This document shows, in pieces, positions 50,314 to 59,856 of a stretch of DNA of 64,000 nucleotides (position 1 is its first letter; each line of letters starts with the position of its first letter). The DNA is from Actinoplanes aureus. Lineage in GTDB: Bacteria > Actinomycetota > Actinomycetes > Mycobacteriales > Micromonosporaceae. The stretch spans positions 62,001-126,000 of the forward strand of contig NZ_JADQTO010000021.1 of assembly GCF_015704865.1 (NCBI RefSeq). Reading direction: 5' to 3'. The translations under genes were made by a program, and so were the position numbers. The notes beneath the pieces were generated by a model. That model was not told where the DNA came from. It saw nothing but the letters and a program-made list of their open reading frames with translations, and ran no database searches.

Positions 50314-51599
50314 CGGAGGAGGAAACGACCACGGCGGCGTCGAGACCGTCACTCTGGCGGCGCCGCGGCTATGTCACCTACCTCGGGTCACAGACCGTGG
50401 CTCAGGTCGGCTTCCAGGTCAGCGTGGTAGCCATCCCGCTCACGGCGGTGCTCGTGCTGGACGCGTCGCCCGTACAACTCGGTCTGCTCATCGCGGCCGA
50501 GCGGCTGCCGTTCCTGATCTTCGCGCTGATGGCCGGCGTGCTGGTCGACCGCTGGTCCCGCCGCAAGCTCCTGATCTTCGCCTCTGTCCTGCGCGCGCCG
50601 CTCGTGCTGACCATTCCCATCGCGGCGGCCATGGACGTGCTGACGGTGACGCATCTGTACGTGGTGGCGTTCCTGCTCGGCATCCTCACCGTCCTGTCCG
50701 ACGTGGCCGCGCTGTCGATCATGCCGTCGCTTGTCCCCCGGGACCTCCTGACCGAGGGGAACGCCAAGCTCGAGGCCGCCCGCTCCGCCAGCGAGGTGGT
50801 GGGGCCCGGCCTGGGTGGGGCGCTGGTCCAGCTCATCACCGCACCCTGGGCCCTGGTCGTGGACGCCGTGTCGTTCCTCGTGTCCGGAGGCATGCTGTCG
50901 GCGCTGCCCAAGGACGAGGCCCGGCCGCAGAACACCGAGGGCGGCACGCGGTCCGCCTGGCAGGAGATCAAGGAAGGCATCGCTTTCGTCTGGCGGTCCG
51001 GCGTACTGCGGTGGAACGCGGCCGTGGCCGGCCTCACCAACCTCTTCGTCTACGCCTTCCTGGCGATCCAGTACCTCTTCATCGTCGACGATCTACGGTT
51101 GGGCGCCGTGTTCGTCGGGGTGCTCCTGAGCCTCGGCGGCGTGGGCGGCGTGCTGGGCTCACTTGCCGCCGGGTGGATCTCGAACCGCATCGGCATCGGC
51201 GGCGGCTTCCTCATCGGCAGCGCCACGATGGCGGCCGGCGTCCTCCTGGTGGGTGTCGCGCCCGCCGGGATGGGGCTCGGTCTCGTCATAGCCAGCAGCG
51301 GCTACCTGCTCTTCGTATGCGGCATCCCGATCTTCAATGTCGCGGCGGTGACCATCCGGCAGGCGGTCACCCCCGCCGCGCTTCTCGGCCGCACGAACGC
51401 CACGATGCGCTTCCTCATCTGGGGCACCATCCCGCTCGGATCCCTGATCGGTGGAGTCGTGGCCGAGGCGACGAGTTCGCGGGCGGTCGTACTCCTCTCC
51501 GGCGCCGCGCTGCTGATCCCGACCGTCCTGCTGGTGCTGTCCCCGATCCGCGGCCTGCGCATCACCGAGAACCAGGACCAACTGCAAACAGAACGTTAA
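50310..51599 (+). CDS. MFS exporter
   Basis: A 429-residue major facilitator protein with about 12 hydrophobic segments, including GSQTVAQVGFQVSVVAIPLT, MAGVLVDRWSRRKLLIFASV (the D-RxGRR-type loop A motif) and LLGRTNATMRFLIWGTIPLG. It belongs with the DHA3-like macrolide/enterobactin exporters. Inside the NRPS operon (ATGA overlap upstream, 11-bp gap downstream) it most likely exports the product and gives self-resistance. Confidence 0.9.
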   Translation: MTEEETTTAASRPSLWRRRGYVTYLGSQTVAQVGFQVSVVAIPLTAVLVLDASPVQLGLLIAAERLPFLIFALMAGVLVDRWSRRKLLIFASVLRAPLVLTIPIAAAMDVLTVTHLYVVAFLLGILTVLSDVAALSIMPSLVPRDLLTEGNAKLEAARSASEVVGPGLGGALVQLITAPWALVVDAVSFLVSGGMLSALPKDEARPQNTEGGTRSAWQEIKEGIAFVWRSGVLRWNAAVAGLTNLFVYAFLAIQYLFIVDDLRLGAVFVGVLLSLGGVGGVLGSLAAGWISNRIGIGGGFLIGSATMAAGVLLVGVAPAGMGLGLVIASSGYLLFVCGIPIFNVAAVTIRQAVTPAALLGRTNATMRFLIWGTIPLGSLIGGVVAEATSSRAVVLLSGAALLIPTVLLVLSPIRGLRITENQDQLQTER

Positions 51600-51610
51600 G
51601 GAGACGAACA

Positions 51611-52660
51611 ATGGGAGCTTCGACTCCAGCGCCGGGACGCTCGGTGCGGTCCATCCGCCGCCGGAGCGTCGAACCCGGCAGCGACGGTCTCGTGCGCATC
51701 ACGGGTGCCGACCGGCCCGGCGCGCCTGTCGTCGTCGAAGCGCGGACCGCCGGCCTCGACCTGGCCGCATGGCTGCGGGAGAGCCAGCAGACCGTCGACA
51801 GCCACCTGCGGGCCGCCGGTGCGGTGCTCTTCCGGAAGTTCCAGGTCGCCACGGCAGCCGACTTCGCCAACGTGGCCGGGGACGGTGGTGACGAGCGGCT
51901 GCTCGACTACATGTACGGATCCACTCCGCGCACCAAGGAATCGAAGGGCGTGTACACGTCCAGCGAGTACCCGCCGGAGGCGACGATCCCGCAGCACAAC
52001 GAGATGGCCTACTCGCGGAACTGGCCGCTGCGACTGTGGTTCTTCTGCCAGCTCAACGCCACGAGCGGCGGAGAGACGCCGCTCGCGGACAGCCGGCGGG
52101 TGCTGGAGCGCATCCCGGCCTCGGTTCGCGCGCGGTTCGAGCGCGACGGGATCATGTACGTGCGCAATTACGGCGGCGGTGTCGACCTGCCCTGGCAGCA
52201 GGTGTTCGAGACCGATGACCGGGAGACCGTGGAGGCCTTCTGCGCGGCCAACGAGATCGATCTGGAGTGGCTCCCGGACGGCGGCCTTCGTACCAGGCAG
52301 GTCTGTCAGGTGGTCGCCGAGCACCCGCACACCCATGAGATGGCGTGGTTCAACCAGGCCCACCTCTTCCACACCTCCAGCCTGCCCGCCGCCGTCCGTG
52401 AGGACCTGCTGGCGTCGTTCGGGCCCGAGCAGCTCCCGCGCAACGCCCTGTACGGCGACGGCAGCGTGATCGAGGACGAGGCGCTCACCGAGATCCGGGC
52501 CGCGTTCGAGGCGGAGACCGTCGCCACCCCATGGCAGACCGGTGACGTGATGCTGGTGGACAACATGCTGATGAGCCACGGGCGGAACCCCTACGACGGC
52601 CCCCGGAAAGTGCTCGTCGCCATGTCCGGCGCCTGGAGTGCCCTCAAGGAGACGCGATGA
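51611..52660 (+). CDS. SyrP-like Fe(II)/2-oxoglutarate dioxygenase (TauD family)
   Basis: A 349-residue TauD-fold enzyme. The metal facial triad is visible as His129-x-Glu131 (IPQHNEMAYS) and His323 (LMSHGRNPYDG), with the 2-oxoglutarate Arg in the same segment (GPRKVLV). SyrP of syringomycin hydroxylates the beta carbon of Asp tethered to a carrier. The gene overlaps by 4 bp the one for a module whose A domain reads as Asp, so beta-hydroxylation of that Asp is the first hypothesis. Other carrier-bound residues, such as Arg, are possible in this family. Confidence 0.85.
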   Translation: MGASTPAPGRSVRSIRRRSVEPGSDGLVRITGADRPGAPVVVEARTAGLDLAAWLRESQQTVDSHLRAAGAVLFRKFQVATAADFANVAGDGGDERLLDYMYGSTPRTKESKGVYTSSEYPPEATIPQHNEMAYSRNWPLRLWFFCQLNATSGGETPLADSRRVLERIPASVRARFERDGIMYVRNYGGGVDLPWQQVFETDDRETVEAFCAANEIDLEWLPDGGLRTRQVCQVVAEHPHTHEMAWFNQAHLFHTSSLPAAVREDLLASFGPEQLPRNALYGDGSVIEDEALTEIRAAFEAETVATPWQTGDVMLVDNMLMSHGRNPYDGPRKVLVAMSGAWSALKETR

Positions 52661-55600
52661 CCAGCACGGACGCGACCACGGAGATGTTCCCGTTGTCGCC
52701 ACAGCAGCGGCACGCCTGGCTCACCCAGGTCGTGTCGACCGGCTGTCCCTCGATCTCCGGTGAGATCACGATCCGGGGTCCGCTCGACATCGGCCGCCTG
52801 CGGGCGGCCCTGGACAGCCTGGTCGAGCGCTTCGAGATCCTGCGCACCGACTACCGCCGTGTCGCCGGCCTCGACGTGCCGCTGCAGCGGATCACGGCAC
52901 CGGCCTCGGTCGTCGTCGACGACGTCACCGAGGAGGGCTGGCGGTCCCGCATCGCGGAGCCGATGGATCCCGCCGGTCCGCCATTGCAGGTCGGGCTGGC
53001 GAGACGGGATGACCAGCTGCACACCCTGTTCCTTCGGCTGCCGACCCTGAACGCCGATGCCGAGAGCGTCGCGTTGCTCGCGGAGAGCCTGGCCGGACTG
53101 TACGGCGGCACGGCACCTGCGTCCTCGGACGAGGAGCCGTTGCAGTACGCCGACCTGGCGGAGTGGTTCAACCAGCAGGTGGACGAGGCGGACGCCGCGC
53201 TCACCGAAATCCTCGGAGACCTGCCGCGGCTACCGTTTCAACACTCCAGTGCGGATCGCCCCGCAGGCGAGGACACCGTAGAGGTGGCCCTGCCCGAAGG
53301 CCTGCGCGACGGGGGCACGGCGCGCGAGGTCCTGCTCGCGTCCTGGGCCGCGCTGCTCGGTCGGTACGTTCCCGGCCGGCCCCTGGTGGTGATGGCGACG
53401 CGATCGGGCCGGCAGGAGGCCGACGTGGCGGACGCGATCGGGCCGTTGGCCAGGCTCGCGCCGGTACGGCTCGACGACGACCCCTCGGCATCCCTGCGGT
53501 CCCTGGTCCGTCACGTCAAGGCACAGGACGAAGCAGCCGAACAGTTGCAGTACGGGTTCACCGGCGGCTCCGTGGAACAGGGGCGGACGTCCATCGGCTT
53601 CACCCATCGCGTCCGGCCACCGGCCGTTCGTACCGACGGGGTGGAATTCGAGCTCAGCCGGATCGACACCGTACTGGAGACGGACCTCGAACTGGCGGTC
53701 GAGCAGGACGACGCGTCGCTGCGGGTGGTGCTGAGGTACCGGACGGACCGCTTCGACCGGGCCGACGTGGCCGACCTCGCCACAGGCCTCGGATCGGTGC
53801 TGGAGACCTGGCTGTCCGCCCCGGAGACGCCCATCGACGAGGTGCCACTGCTGCCCACCGATCGCCTGCGCCCCGCTTCCACGCCGGCGCCGGCCGGCGG
53901 CGAGCTGGTCCCGGTGCACGAGCGATTCGCCCGGCACGCTCGCGCGGAACCGTCGGCCGTCGCGGTGGTGGACAACCGTGGCCGGCACAGCTACGGTGCG
54001 CTGCACGCGACCGGACAGGCGCTCGCCGGCCAGCTCGTCGAGCGCGGAGCCGGGCCGGGCAGCCGGGTCGGCATTCTGTTCGGCCGCAGCGCCACGGCGC
54101 TGGCCGCGATGCTGGCGGTGCTCGAGTCCGGCGCGGCGTACGTCCCCCTGGACCCGACCCTGCCACCGGAACGTCTGCGCCTGATGATCGACGACAGCGG
54201 TGTCGAGATCATCATCACCGAGCCTGCCTACGCCTTCCTGGCCGAGTCTCTTCGCACGGCCCCGATCATCGTTCACGACATGAACCACGAGGGTGACCGC
54301 GGACCGGCCCGGGACAACCCGAGAGGGTCCGCCGACCTGGCCTACGTCCTGTACACCTCGGGGACGACCGGCAGGCCGAAGGGTGTGCTGGTGGGGCACG
54401 AGCAGATCGCCGGGTACGTCGACGCGATCACCGAACGCCTCGGCCTGGAACCCGGCCTCGGTTACGCCCACGTGTCGACGCTCAGCGCGGACCTGGGATA
54501 CACGGTCCTGTTCGCGGCGCTGTGCACCGCCGGGACGCTCCACCTGGTGGACGACGACGTTCTCCGGAGCGGGGACGAGCTCGCGGAATACCTCCAGCGC
54601 GAAGCGGTCGACGTCCTCAAGATCACCCCGTCGCATCTGACGGCGCTCCTGCAGACGAGCGCGAACCCGGCGGGCCTGATCCCCCGGCGGGCGCTCGTCA
54701 TCGGTGGCGAACTGTTGCAGCGCGACCTGGCCGCCCGGCTGGACGAGCTGGCGAACGGCTGCGAGATCGTCAACCACTACGGCCCGACCGAGACGACCGT
54801 GGGCGCGACCGCGTACCGGGTCCGGCCGGCGGAGCTCGACCCGCGGTCGGGGTCGGTGCCGATCGGCAGCCCGTTGGGCGCGGCCACCGTCCAGGTCGTG
54901 GACAAGGCGCTGCACGAGGTTCCCTGCTGGGTGCCCGGCGAGCTGGTGATCGGCGGGCCGGGCGTCGCCGGCGGCTATCTCGGCCTGCCGGAGCTCACGG
55001 CCGAGCGCTTCATCCCGGACCCGCTGTCGCACCGGTCCGACGGCCGCCGCTACCGGACCGGTGACGTGGTGCGCAAGCTGCCCAGCGGCGACCTCGAATT
55101 CGTCGGACGCGACGACGACCAGGTGAAGATCGCCGGATACCGGGTCGAGCTGCGAGAGATCGAGTCGACCCTGCGGACGCATCCGGACGTGAAAGACTGC
55201 GTCGCACTGGTGAATCCCGATGACGCCGGGCAGCAGAGGCTGGTCGTGTTCGTAACGGGCGCCGGCGATCTGCACGAGACCGAGCTTCACCAGTTCGCCG
55301 CGGCGCGCCTGCCGCACTACATGCGGCCGGCCGCCATCGTCGCGCTCGACGCGTTTCCGCTGAGCGGTAACGGCAAGCTGGACCGGGCGGCCCTGATCCG
55401 AGCCGCGGCCGACGTCCGCCAGGCCGCTCACCGCGGCGAGATTCCGCCCAGGGACACCATCGAACTGATCCTCTCCCACCTCTGGACACGGTCGCTCGGC
55501 AGGATCGTCGGCGTCACCGACGACTTCTTCGAGGTGGGCGGGAACTCGCTGAAGGCGATCCGCCTGATCGCGGACATCCGGAAGGCGACCGGCGTCAGCC

Positions 55601-56562
55601 TGCCCGTGTCGGCCATGGTCAACGCGAGCTCGATCGAGGCGATGGCTCAGCTCCTGCGCTCAGCGGAGCGGGAGCACCAGTTCCGGTCCGCCGTGCCGCT
55701 ACAGGCCTCCGGTTCGCTGGCCCCGTTCTTCTGCATCCACGCGGGCGGTGGCGGCGTGCTGAGTTACCTGCCGCTGGCGCGTGCCGCCGGGGACGAACGT
55801 CCGTTCATCGGCCTGCAGTCACCGGGGCTCTACCCCGGCGGGAGCAGCCCGGACGAGCTCACCGAGATGGCCGCCCAGTACGTGGCGGAGATCAAGGAAC
55901 ACCAGCCGCAGGGACCGTACTGGATCGGCGGATGGTGCCTCGGCGGGATCATCGCGCACGAGGTCGCACAGCAGCTGGCGGCCGCCGGAAACGAGGTGGC
56001 TCAGCTCGTCCTGTTCGACAGTGACGCACCCGTCAAAGCGCAGCTCGACGAACTCGCCGGAGACGAGCCGCTGGATTCCGGCGCCGACGTCACGGACATC
56101 GAGCTCATCCAGCGCTTCGCCTGGCACTACCAGCTGGACATCCCCACCGGAGAACTCGAGTCGCTGGACCCGGAGGCGCGGCTGGATCATCTGGTCCAGC
56201 TGGTCCGGAACAAGGACCTGCTGCCTGCCGACGCCGGCCGGGCGGAGCTGCGGCAGCTGCTCACGGTGTACCGAGGGAACGTCAGCGCGGCGCGGCGGTA
56301 CATCCGGGATGCGCGACCGCCGCTCACGCCGTCGGCGGACTACCCCGTCACGCTCTTCCTGGCGATGGACGAGGAGGTGCGGGACAGCCCCGGCGAGACG
56401 CTGGGCTGGGAACAGATCTACGGATCCGGGGTTCGCGTCGAGCACGTGCCCGGCGACCACCACACGATGATGGTCGCGCCGCAGGTCGGTGTTCTCGCGC
56501 AACGGCTCTCGGCGCTGTTGTCCGAAACCGGATCGACGGGGAAGCGTTCCGATGACCGCTAG
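52657..56562 (+). CDS. NRPS C*-A-PCP-TE termination module (Asp-type A domain, Cys-type TE)
   Basis: A 1301-residue protein. The C domain (about 1-425) has lost HHxxxDG: the aligned stretch is PTLNADA at residues 129-135, so only the Asp remains and it is probably not catalytic. The A domain (about 425-905) has YTSGTTGRPKG and YGPTETTVGAT; the eye-aligned code D-L-T-K-V-G-H-V-G-K matches the known Asp code D-L-T-K-V-G-H-I-G-K in all but one similar residue. The PCP has VGGNSLKA (Ser964). The TE (about 1020-1290) has GWCLGG with Cys1094 where Ser is usual, the Asp in LFDSDAP and the His in GDHHTMM. Cys-type TEs are known from beta-lactone-forming ObiF. It overlaps the next gene by 11 bp. Confidence 0.9.
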   Translation: MTSTDATTEMFPLSPQQRHAWLTQVVSTGCPSISGEITIRGPLDIGRLRAALDSLVERFEILRTDYRRVAGLDVPLQRITAPASVVVDDVTEEGWRSRIAEPMDPAGPPLQVGLARRDDQLHTLFLRLPTLNADAESVALLAESLAGLYGGTAPASSDEEPLQYADLAEWFNQQVDEADAALTEILGDLPRLPFQHSSADRPAGEDTVEVALPEGLRDGGTAREVLLASWAALLGRYVPGRPLVVMATRSGRQEADVADAIGPLARLAPVRLDDDPSASLRSLVRHVKAQDEAAEQLQYGFTGGSVEQGRTSIGFTHRVRPPAVRTDGVEFELSRIDTVLETDLELAVEQDDASLRVVLRYRTDRFDRADVADLATGLGSVLETWLSAPETPIDEVPLLPTDRLRPASTPAPAGGELVPVHERFARHARAEPSAVAVVDNRGRHSYGALHATGQALAGQLVERGAGPGSRVGILFGRSATALAAMLAVLESGAAYVPLDPTLPPERLRLMIDDSGVEIIITEPAYAFLAESLRTAPIIVHDMNHEGDRGPARDNPRGSADLAYVLYTSGTTGRPKGVLVGHEQIAGYVDAITERLGLEPGLGYAHVSTLSADLGYTVLFAALCTAGTLHLVDDDVLRSGDELAEYLQREAVDVLKITPSHLTALLQTSANPAGLIPRRALVIGGELLQRDLAARLDELANGCEIVNHYGPTETTVGATAYRVRPAELDPRSGSVPIGSPLGAATVQVVDKALHEVPCWVPGELVIGGPGVAGGYLGLPELTAERFIPDPLSHRSDGRRYRTGDVVRKLPSGDLEFVGRDDDQVKIAGYRVELREIESTLRTHPDVKDCVALVNPDDAGQQRLVVFVTGAGDLHETELHQFAAARLPHYMRPAAIVALDAFPLSGNGKLDRAALIRAAADVRQAAHRGEIPPRDTIELILSHLWTRSLGRIVGVTDDFFEVGGNSLKAIRLIADIRKATGVSLPVSAMVNASSIEAMAQLLRSAEREHQFRSAVPLQASGSLAPFFCIHAGGGGVLSYLPLARAAGDERPFIGLQSPGLYPGGSSPDELTEMAAQYVAEIKEHQPQGPYWIGGWCLGGIIAHEVAQQLAAAGNEVAQLVLFDSDAPVKAQLDELAGDEPLDSGADVTDIELIQRFAWHYQLDIPTGELESLDPEARLDHLVQLVRNKDLLPADAGRAELRQLLTVYRGNVSAARRYIRDARPPLTPSADYPVTLFLAMDEEVRDSPGETLGWEQIYGSGVRVEHVPGDHHTMMVAPQVGVLAQRLSALLSETGSTGKRSDDR

Positions 56563-58852
56563 ATCGGCAACGGTCGGCCGGGAGCCGTCGGAGGCGCTCG
56601 TGGCCGCCAGGGTCGCCCAGCTCAAGGGTGCTCCGACGGTGCTCGAACTTCCGTCCGATCTGACCCGTCCCGCGACCCAGGACCGCACCGGAGCGCGGCT
56701 GACCTTCGTCCTGTCCAACCGTGCCGAGTCCGCCTGCGCGCGGCTGGCGGCGGACTGTTCCGTGAGCCGCGCGACGGTGCTGCTGACGGCGTGGAGTCTG
56801 GTGCTCGCCAGGCGTGCCGGGGTGGAGGATCTCCTCCTCGGCTACACCCTTGACGGTCCGCGCCTGGTCCCGGTCCGCTGCCTGCTGACGGAAGCGACGT
56901 CCGCGCGTGCGTACGTGGGCGGGATCGCGTCGGCGCTGGCCGAGGCCGGAGACGTCGGGGTGGACGAACTGCGGGCCGGGTTGGAGTTCTCCGACGATCC
57001 CCGCCGTACGCCGCTGGTCCAGTTCGTCGCCGACGTGCGCGGGAAGGACCTGCCCGAGCTGGCCGTCGGCGAGGGGGTGTCACCGTTCGACGCCTCACTC
57101 GTCCTGCGGCGATGGGCTCCCCGGGCGGAACTGGCGTTGGACTACGCGACCTCCGTACTCCTGCCGTCGGAAGCCGCCGCCCTGACGGACTCGCTCGACG
57201 CCACGCTCGTCGAGCTCCTCGACTCGCTGGACGAGCCGCTGGAGGCGGTGCGGACCATCTCGCAGGCGCAGCGCGCGCGGCTTGCCCTCATCCGCAACGG
57301 GCCGCGGTGCGACTCGTCCGACGACGTCTGGCGGATGGTGGCGGCGGTCGCTCGATCCCGGCCCGACGCCGAGGCGGTTAGCGGCGCGGACCTGGCGCGG
57401 CCGCTCAGCTACGCGGATCTGGTGTCCGCCGTGGAGCGGTTGGCGGCTGTTCTGGCGGAGGCCGGCGTCGGCGTGGGCGTCAACGTCCTGATCGCGCACG
57501 CGCGATCGGCCAGGGAACTGGTGTCGGTCCTGGCCGTGCTGCGCTGCGGCGGCACGTACGTGGCCTTCGACGCCGGGGCTCCCGACGATCGCCTTCAGCG
57601 GATGTTCAGCGCCGCGAATCCCAGCGCGATCGTCGGTGACCCGGTCATGGCCGACCGGATCAGCCGGCTGTGTCCGTCCCCGTGCGCCACGGTGATCGCG
57701 CCGGATCCGCTCGACGCCGGCGGCACGGGCCTCGCGGTGCCGCCGCTGCCACCGGTGGACCCGGACCGGGCGGCCTACATCACGTTCACATCCGGTTCCA
57801 CCGGGACCCCCAAGGCCGTACGGATACCCCACCGGGCGGTGGTCCGGCTCGTGCGAGACCCGGACCACGTACGCTGCGGTCCCGGCGAGCGGATGCTCAG
57901 GTTCGCGCCGCTGGCGTTCGACGCCTCCACGCTCGAGCTGTTCGCTCCCCTCGCCAACGGCGCAGCCGTGGAGGTGATCCCGCACGAGCTGCCGTCGTCC
58001 GGCGAACTGGCGGCGTTCATCGAGGAGCGCGGCGTCACCGTGCTCTGGCTCACCGCCGGGCTGTTCCGGTTGATGGTCGACCTCACTCCGCACGCCTTCG
58101 CCGGCGTCCGGCAGGTGCTGACCGGCGGCGACGTGGTGCCGCCCGAGCAGGTCCGGCGACTGCTCGAGCGCTTTCCGGGCATCCGCGTCACCAACGGTTA
58201 CGGGCCGACCGAGAACACGACGTTCAGCACGGTGCACCACCTCGACGATCCGAGCGCGGTGGAGTCACCCCTGCCCATCGGGCGGCCGATCGCCGGAACC
58301 GGACTCCTGATCCTGGACCGCACGGGACGCGAGGTACCGCCGGGAGGTGTGGGCGAGCTCTACGTGACCGGCGCCGGCCTCGCCATCGACTATCTGGGCG
58401 CGCCGGAGCAGACGCGAGCGGTGTTCGGGCTGCCTGCCCCGGACACCGGTGAGCGCATGTACCGTACCGGCGATCTGGTGCGCCTCGACGCCCACGACCT
58501 CGTACGCTTCCTGGGCCGGACCGATCACCAGGTCAAGATCCGCGGCTATCGCATCGAAACCCAGGAGATCGCGGCACGGCTGCTGGAGCACCCCCTGGTC
58601 CGGGACGCCGTGGTGGTCGCGGTGGGCGCCGACGCATCGTCCCGGCGTCTGCTGGCCGGCGTGGTCGCCAGCCCGGAGCCGCGGCTGGAACCCGCGCTGC
58701 GGGCGCATCTCACCCGATCCCTGCCGAGGTACGCCGTGCCCGCACTCTGGGCCATCGTGGACCGGATCCCGCTGACGACCAATGGCAAGGTCGACGCAGG
58801 CGAGCTGGAACGCACCGCTGAGCGACTCCTGGCGGAGCGCAGACAACGGTGA
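56552..58852 (+). CDS. NRPS half-C plus A protein without carrier domain
   Basis: A 766-residue protein. Residues about 25-230 correspond only to the C-terminal half of a condensation domain (LELPSDLTRPATQDRTGARL, ATVLLTAWSLVLARRAGVED); the N-terminal half with HHxxxDG is absent. The A domain (about 245-760) is complete, with FTSGSTGTPKAV, NGYGPTENTTFST, YRTGDLVRL and Lys in TTNGKVDAG. The eye-aligned code D-A-L-W-L-G-G-T-F-K is close to valine-type codes (D-A-F-W-I-G-G-T-F-K), so a branched or hydrophobic amino acid is likely. With no PCP it should load the orphan PCP of the protein at 48715. ATG 56552 overlaps the previous stop by 11 bp. Last gene of the operon. Confidence 0.88.
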   Translation: MTARSATVGREPSEALVAARVAQLKGAPTVLELPSDLTRPATQDRTGARLTFVLSNRAESACARLAADCSVSRATVLLTAWSLVLARRAGVEDLLLGYTLDGPRLVPVRCLLTEATSARAYVGGIASALAEAGDVGVDELRAGLEFSDDPRRTPLVQFVADVRGKDLPELAVGEGVSPFDASLVLRRWAPRAELALDYATSVLLPSEAAALTDSLDATLVELLDSLDEPLEAVRTISQAQRARLALIRNGPRCDSSDDVWRMVAAVARSRPDAEAVSGADLARPLSYADLVSAVERLAAVLAEAGVGVGVNVLIAHARSARELVSVLAVLRCGGTYVAFDAGAPDDRLQRMFSAANPSAIVGDPVMADRISRLCPSPCATVIAPDPLDAGGTGLAVPPLPPVDPDRAAYITFTSGSTGTPKAVRIPHRAVVRLVRDPDHVRCGPGERMLRFAPLAFDASTLELFAPLANGAAVEVIPHELPSSGELAAFIEERGVTVLWLTAGLFRLMVDLTPHAFAGVRQVLTGGDVVPPEQVRRLLERFPGIRVTNGYGPTENTTFSTVHHLDDPSAVESPLPIGRPIAGTGLLILDRTGREVPPGGVGELYVTGAGLAIDYLGAPEQTRAVFGLPAPDTGERMYRTGDLVRLDAHDLVRFLGRTDHQVKIRGYRIETQEIAARLLEHPLVRDAVVVAVGADASSRRLLAGVVASPEPRLEPALRAHLTRSLPRYAVPALWAIVDRIPLTTNGKVDAGELERTAERLLAERRQR

Positions 58853-58862
58853 CCTCCCGCGG

Positions 58863-59498
58863 TCAGTCCGGCGCGCCGAGCACGGCGGCGACGCTGTCGA
58901 CGAACCACCGCTCGAACCGCTCGACCGGCCACCCGCGCTCGCGGACCAGCCAGTCGTAGTTGCGGACGTCCTGCGCGAGCCACAGCACGTCGGCGGCCCG
59001 CTCCTGGCTGACCAGGACCTCGCCGCTGGCCGCGAGATCGGCGGCGAACATCGCCATGCCGCGGCGCCGGTCCTCGAGGTTCTTGCGCCAGATCGCCGCC
59101 GCGTCGGCGTCGGCGCTCGCCGCACCGGCCAGCGCCAGCATCACGTGCACCTGCCGGGCATGGGTCTCGGCCAGATGCCGGGCATACCGGGTGAGCTTCG
59201 CCCGCAGACCGGTCAGCGCGCGGATGTCGGCGACGAACGACCGCTCCGCCATCGCCACCTGCTCGTCGTCGCCGACCAGGGTGACATCGACGAGATCGGA
59301 CAGCAGCTGGCGCTTGTTGCCGAATACCGCGTACACGGTCTGCACGGCAACACCGGCCTCGGCGGCGACCGCGGTCAGCGGCGTCGCGGCATAGCCCGGG
59401 TCCACGAACAGCTTGGCGGCCGCGTCGAGGATCGCCCGCCGGGTCTGCCGGGCCTGCTCCTGGCGCCGCGGCGAAACGTAACGCCGGTTGACAGTCAC
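58863..59498 (-). CDS. TetR-family transcriptional regulator
   Basis: A 211-residue repressor. The N-terminal HTH reads RRAILDAAAKLFVDPGYAAT, then PLTAVAAEAGVAVQTVYAVF, then GNKRQLLSDL. The C-terminal ligand domain is helical with no known signature. The GTG at 59498 is chosen; the ATG at 59534 would make the coding region run through the operator dyad at 59520-59542. Convergent with the NRPS operon and divergent from the small ABM-like gene, whose operon it likely represses. Confidence 0.85.
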   Translation of the reverse strand: MTVNRRYVSPRRQEQARQTRRAILDAAAKLFVDPGYAATPLTAVAAEAGVAVQTVYAVFGNKRQLLSDLVDVTLVGDDEQVAMAERSFVADIRALTGLRAKLTRYARHLAETHARQVHVMLALAGAASADADAAAIWRKNLEDRRRGMAMFAADLAASGEVLVSQERAADVLWLAQDVRNYDWLVRERGWPVERFERWFVDSVAAVLGAPD

Positions 59499-59519
59499 GC
59501 GTGCAGCGTAGTCCACTAT

Positions 59520-59542
59520 TCGATAGAGCTTCACTCTATCGA
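59520..59542. promoter_or_regulatory. TetR operator dyad
   Basis: TCGATAGAG (59520-59528) and CTCTATCGA (59534-59542) form a perfect 9-bp inverted repeat with a 5-bp centre, between the TetR start and the divergent gene at 59563. Its size and symmetry suit a TetR dimer. Confidence 0.7.
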
Positions 59543-59562
59543 CTATGCGTCAGGGGACAGCT

Positions 59563-59856
59563 ATGCCGTACGGCGTCGTGCAGGACATGCCCGGAGTCAC
59601 TGAGCAGGAATACCGGCAGGTCGAGAAGCACCTCGGCCCGGACCGGCCGCCGGGCCTGCTGGCCCACGTGGCCGGCCCGTCCGACGAGGGCTGGCGGATC
59701 ATCAACATCTGGGCCGACGAGGCCGCGTTCCGCAGGTTCCAGTCCGAGCGCCTGGTCCGGGCCGCCGGCCTGGCCGCCCAGGAGGACGACTTCGATCCCG
59801 CGAAGGCCGCCACCTTCCGATCGGCGAGCGTCGACGGCGCCGAGATGCCGTTCTGA
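59563..59856 (+). CDS. Small ABM/dimeric alpha-beta barrel-like protein
   Basis: A 97-residue protein. PYGVVQDMPGVTEQEYRQVE at the start and GWRIINIWADEAAFRRFQSE in the middle resemble the ferredoxin-like dimeric alpha/beta barrel of antibiotic-biosynthesis-monooxygenase-like or EthD-like proteins. The ATG at 59563 has GGGGA upstream; an ATG at 59545 is in frame. It is first in a small operon with a methyltransferase (1-bp overlap) and a lipoprotein, behind the TetR operator. A catalytic role is not evident. Confidence 0.7.
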   Translation: MPYGVVQDMPGVTEQEYRQVEKHLGPDRPPGLLAHVAGPSDEGWRIINIWADEAAFRRFQSERLVRAAGLAAQEDDFDPAKAATFRSASVDGAEMPF

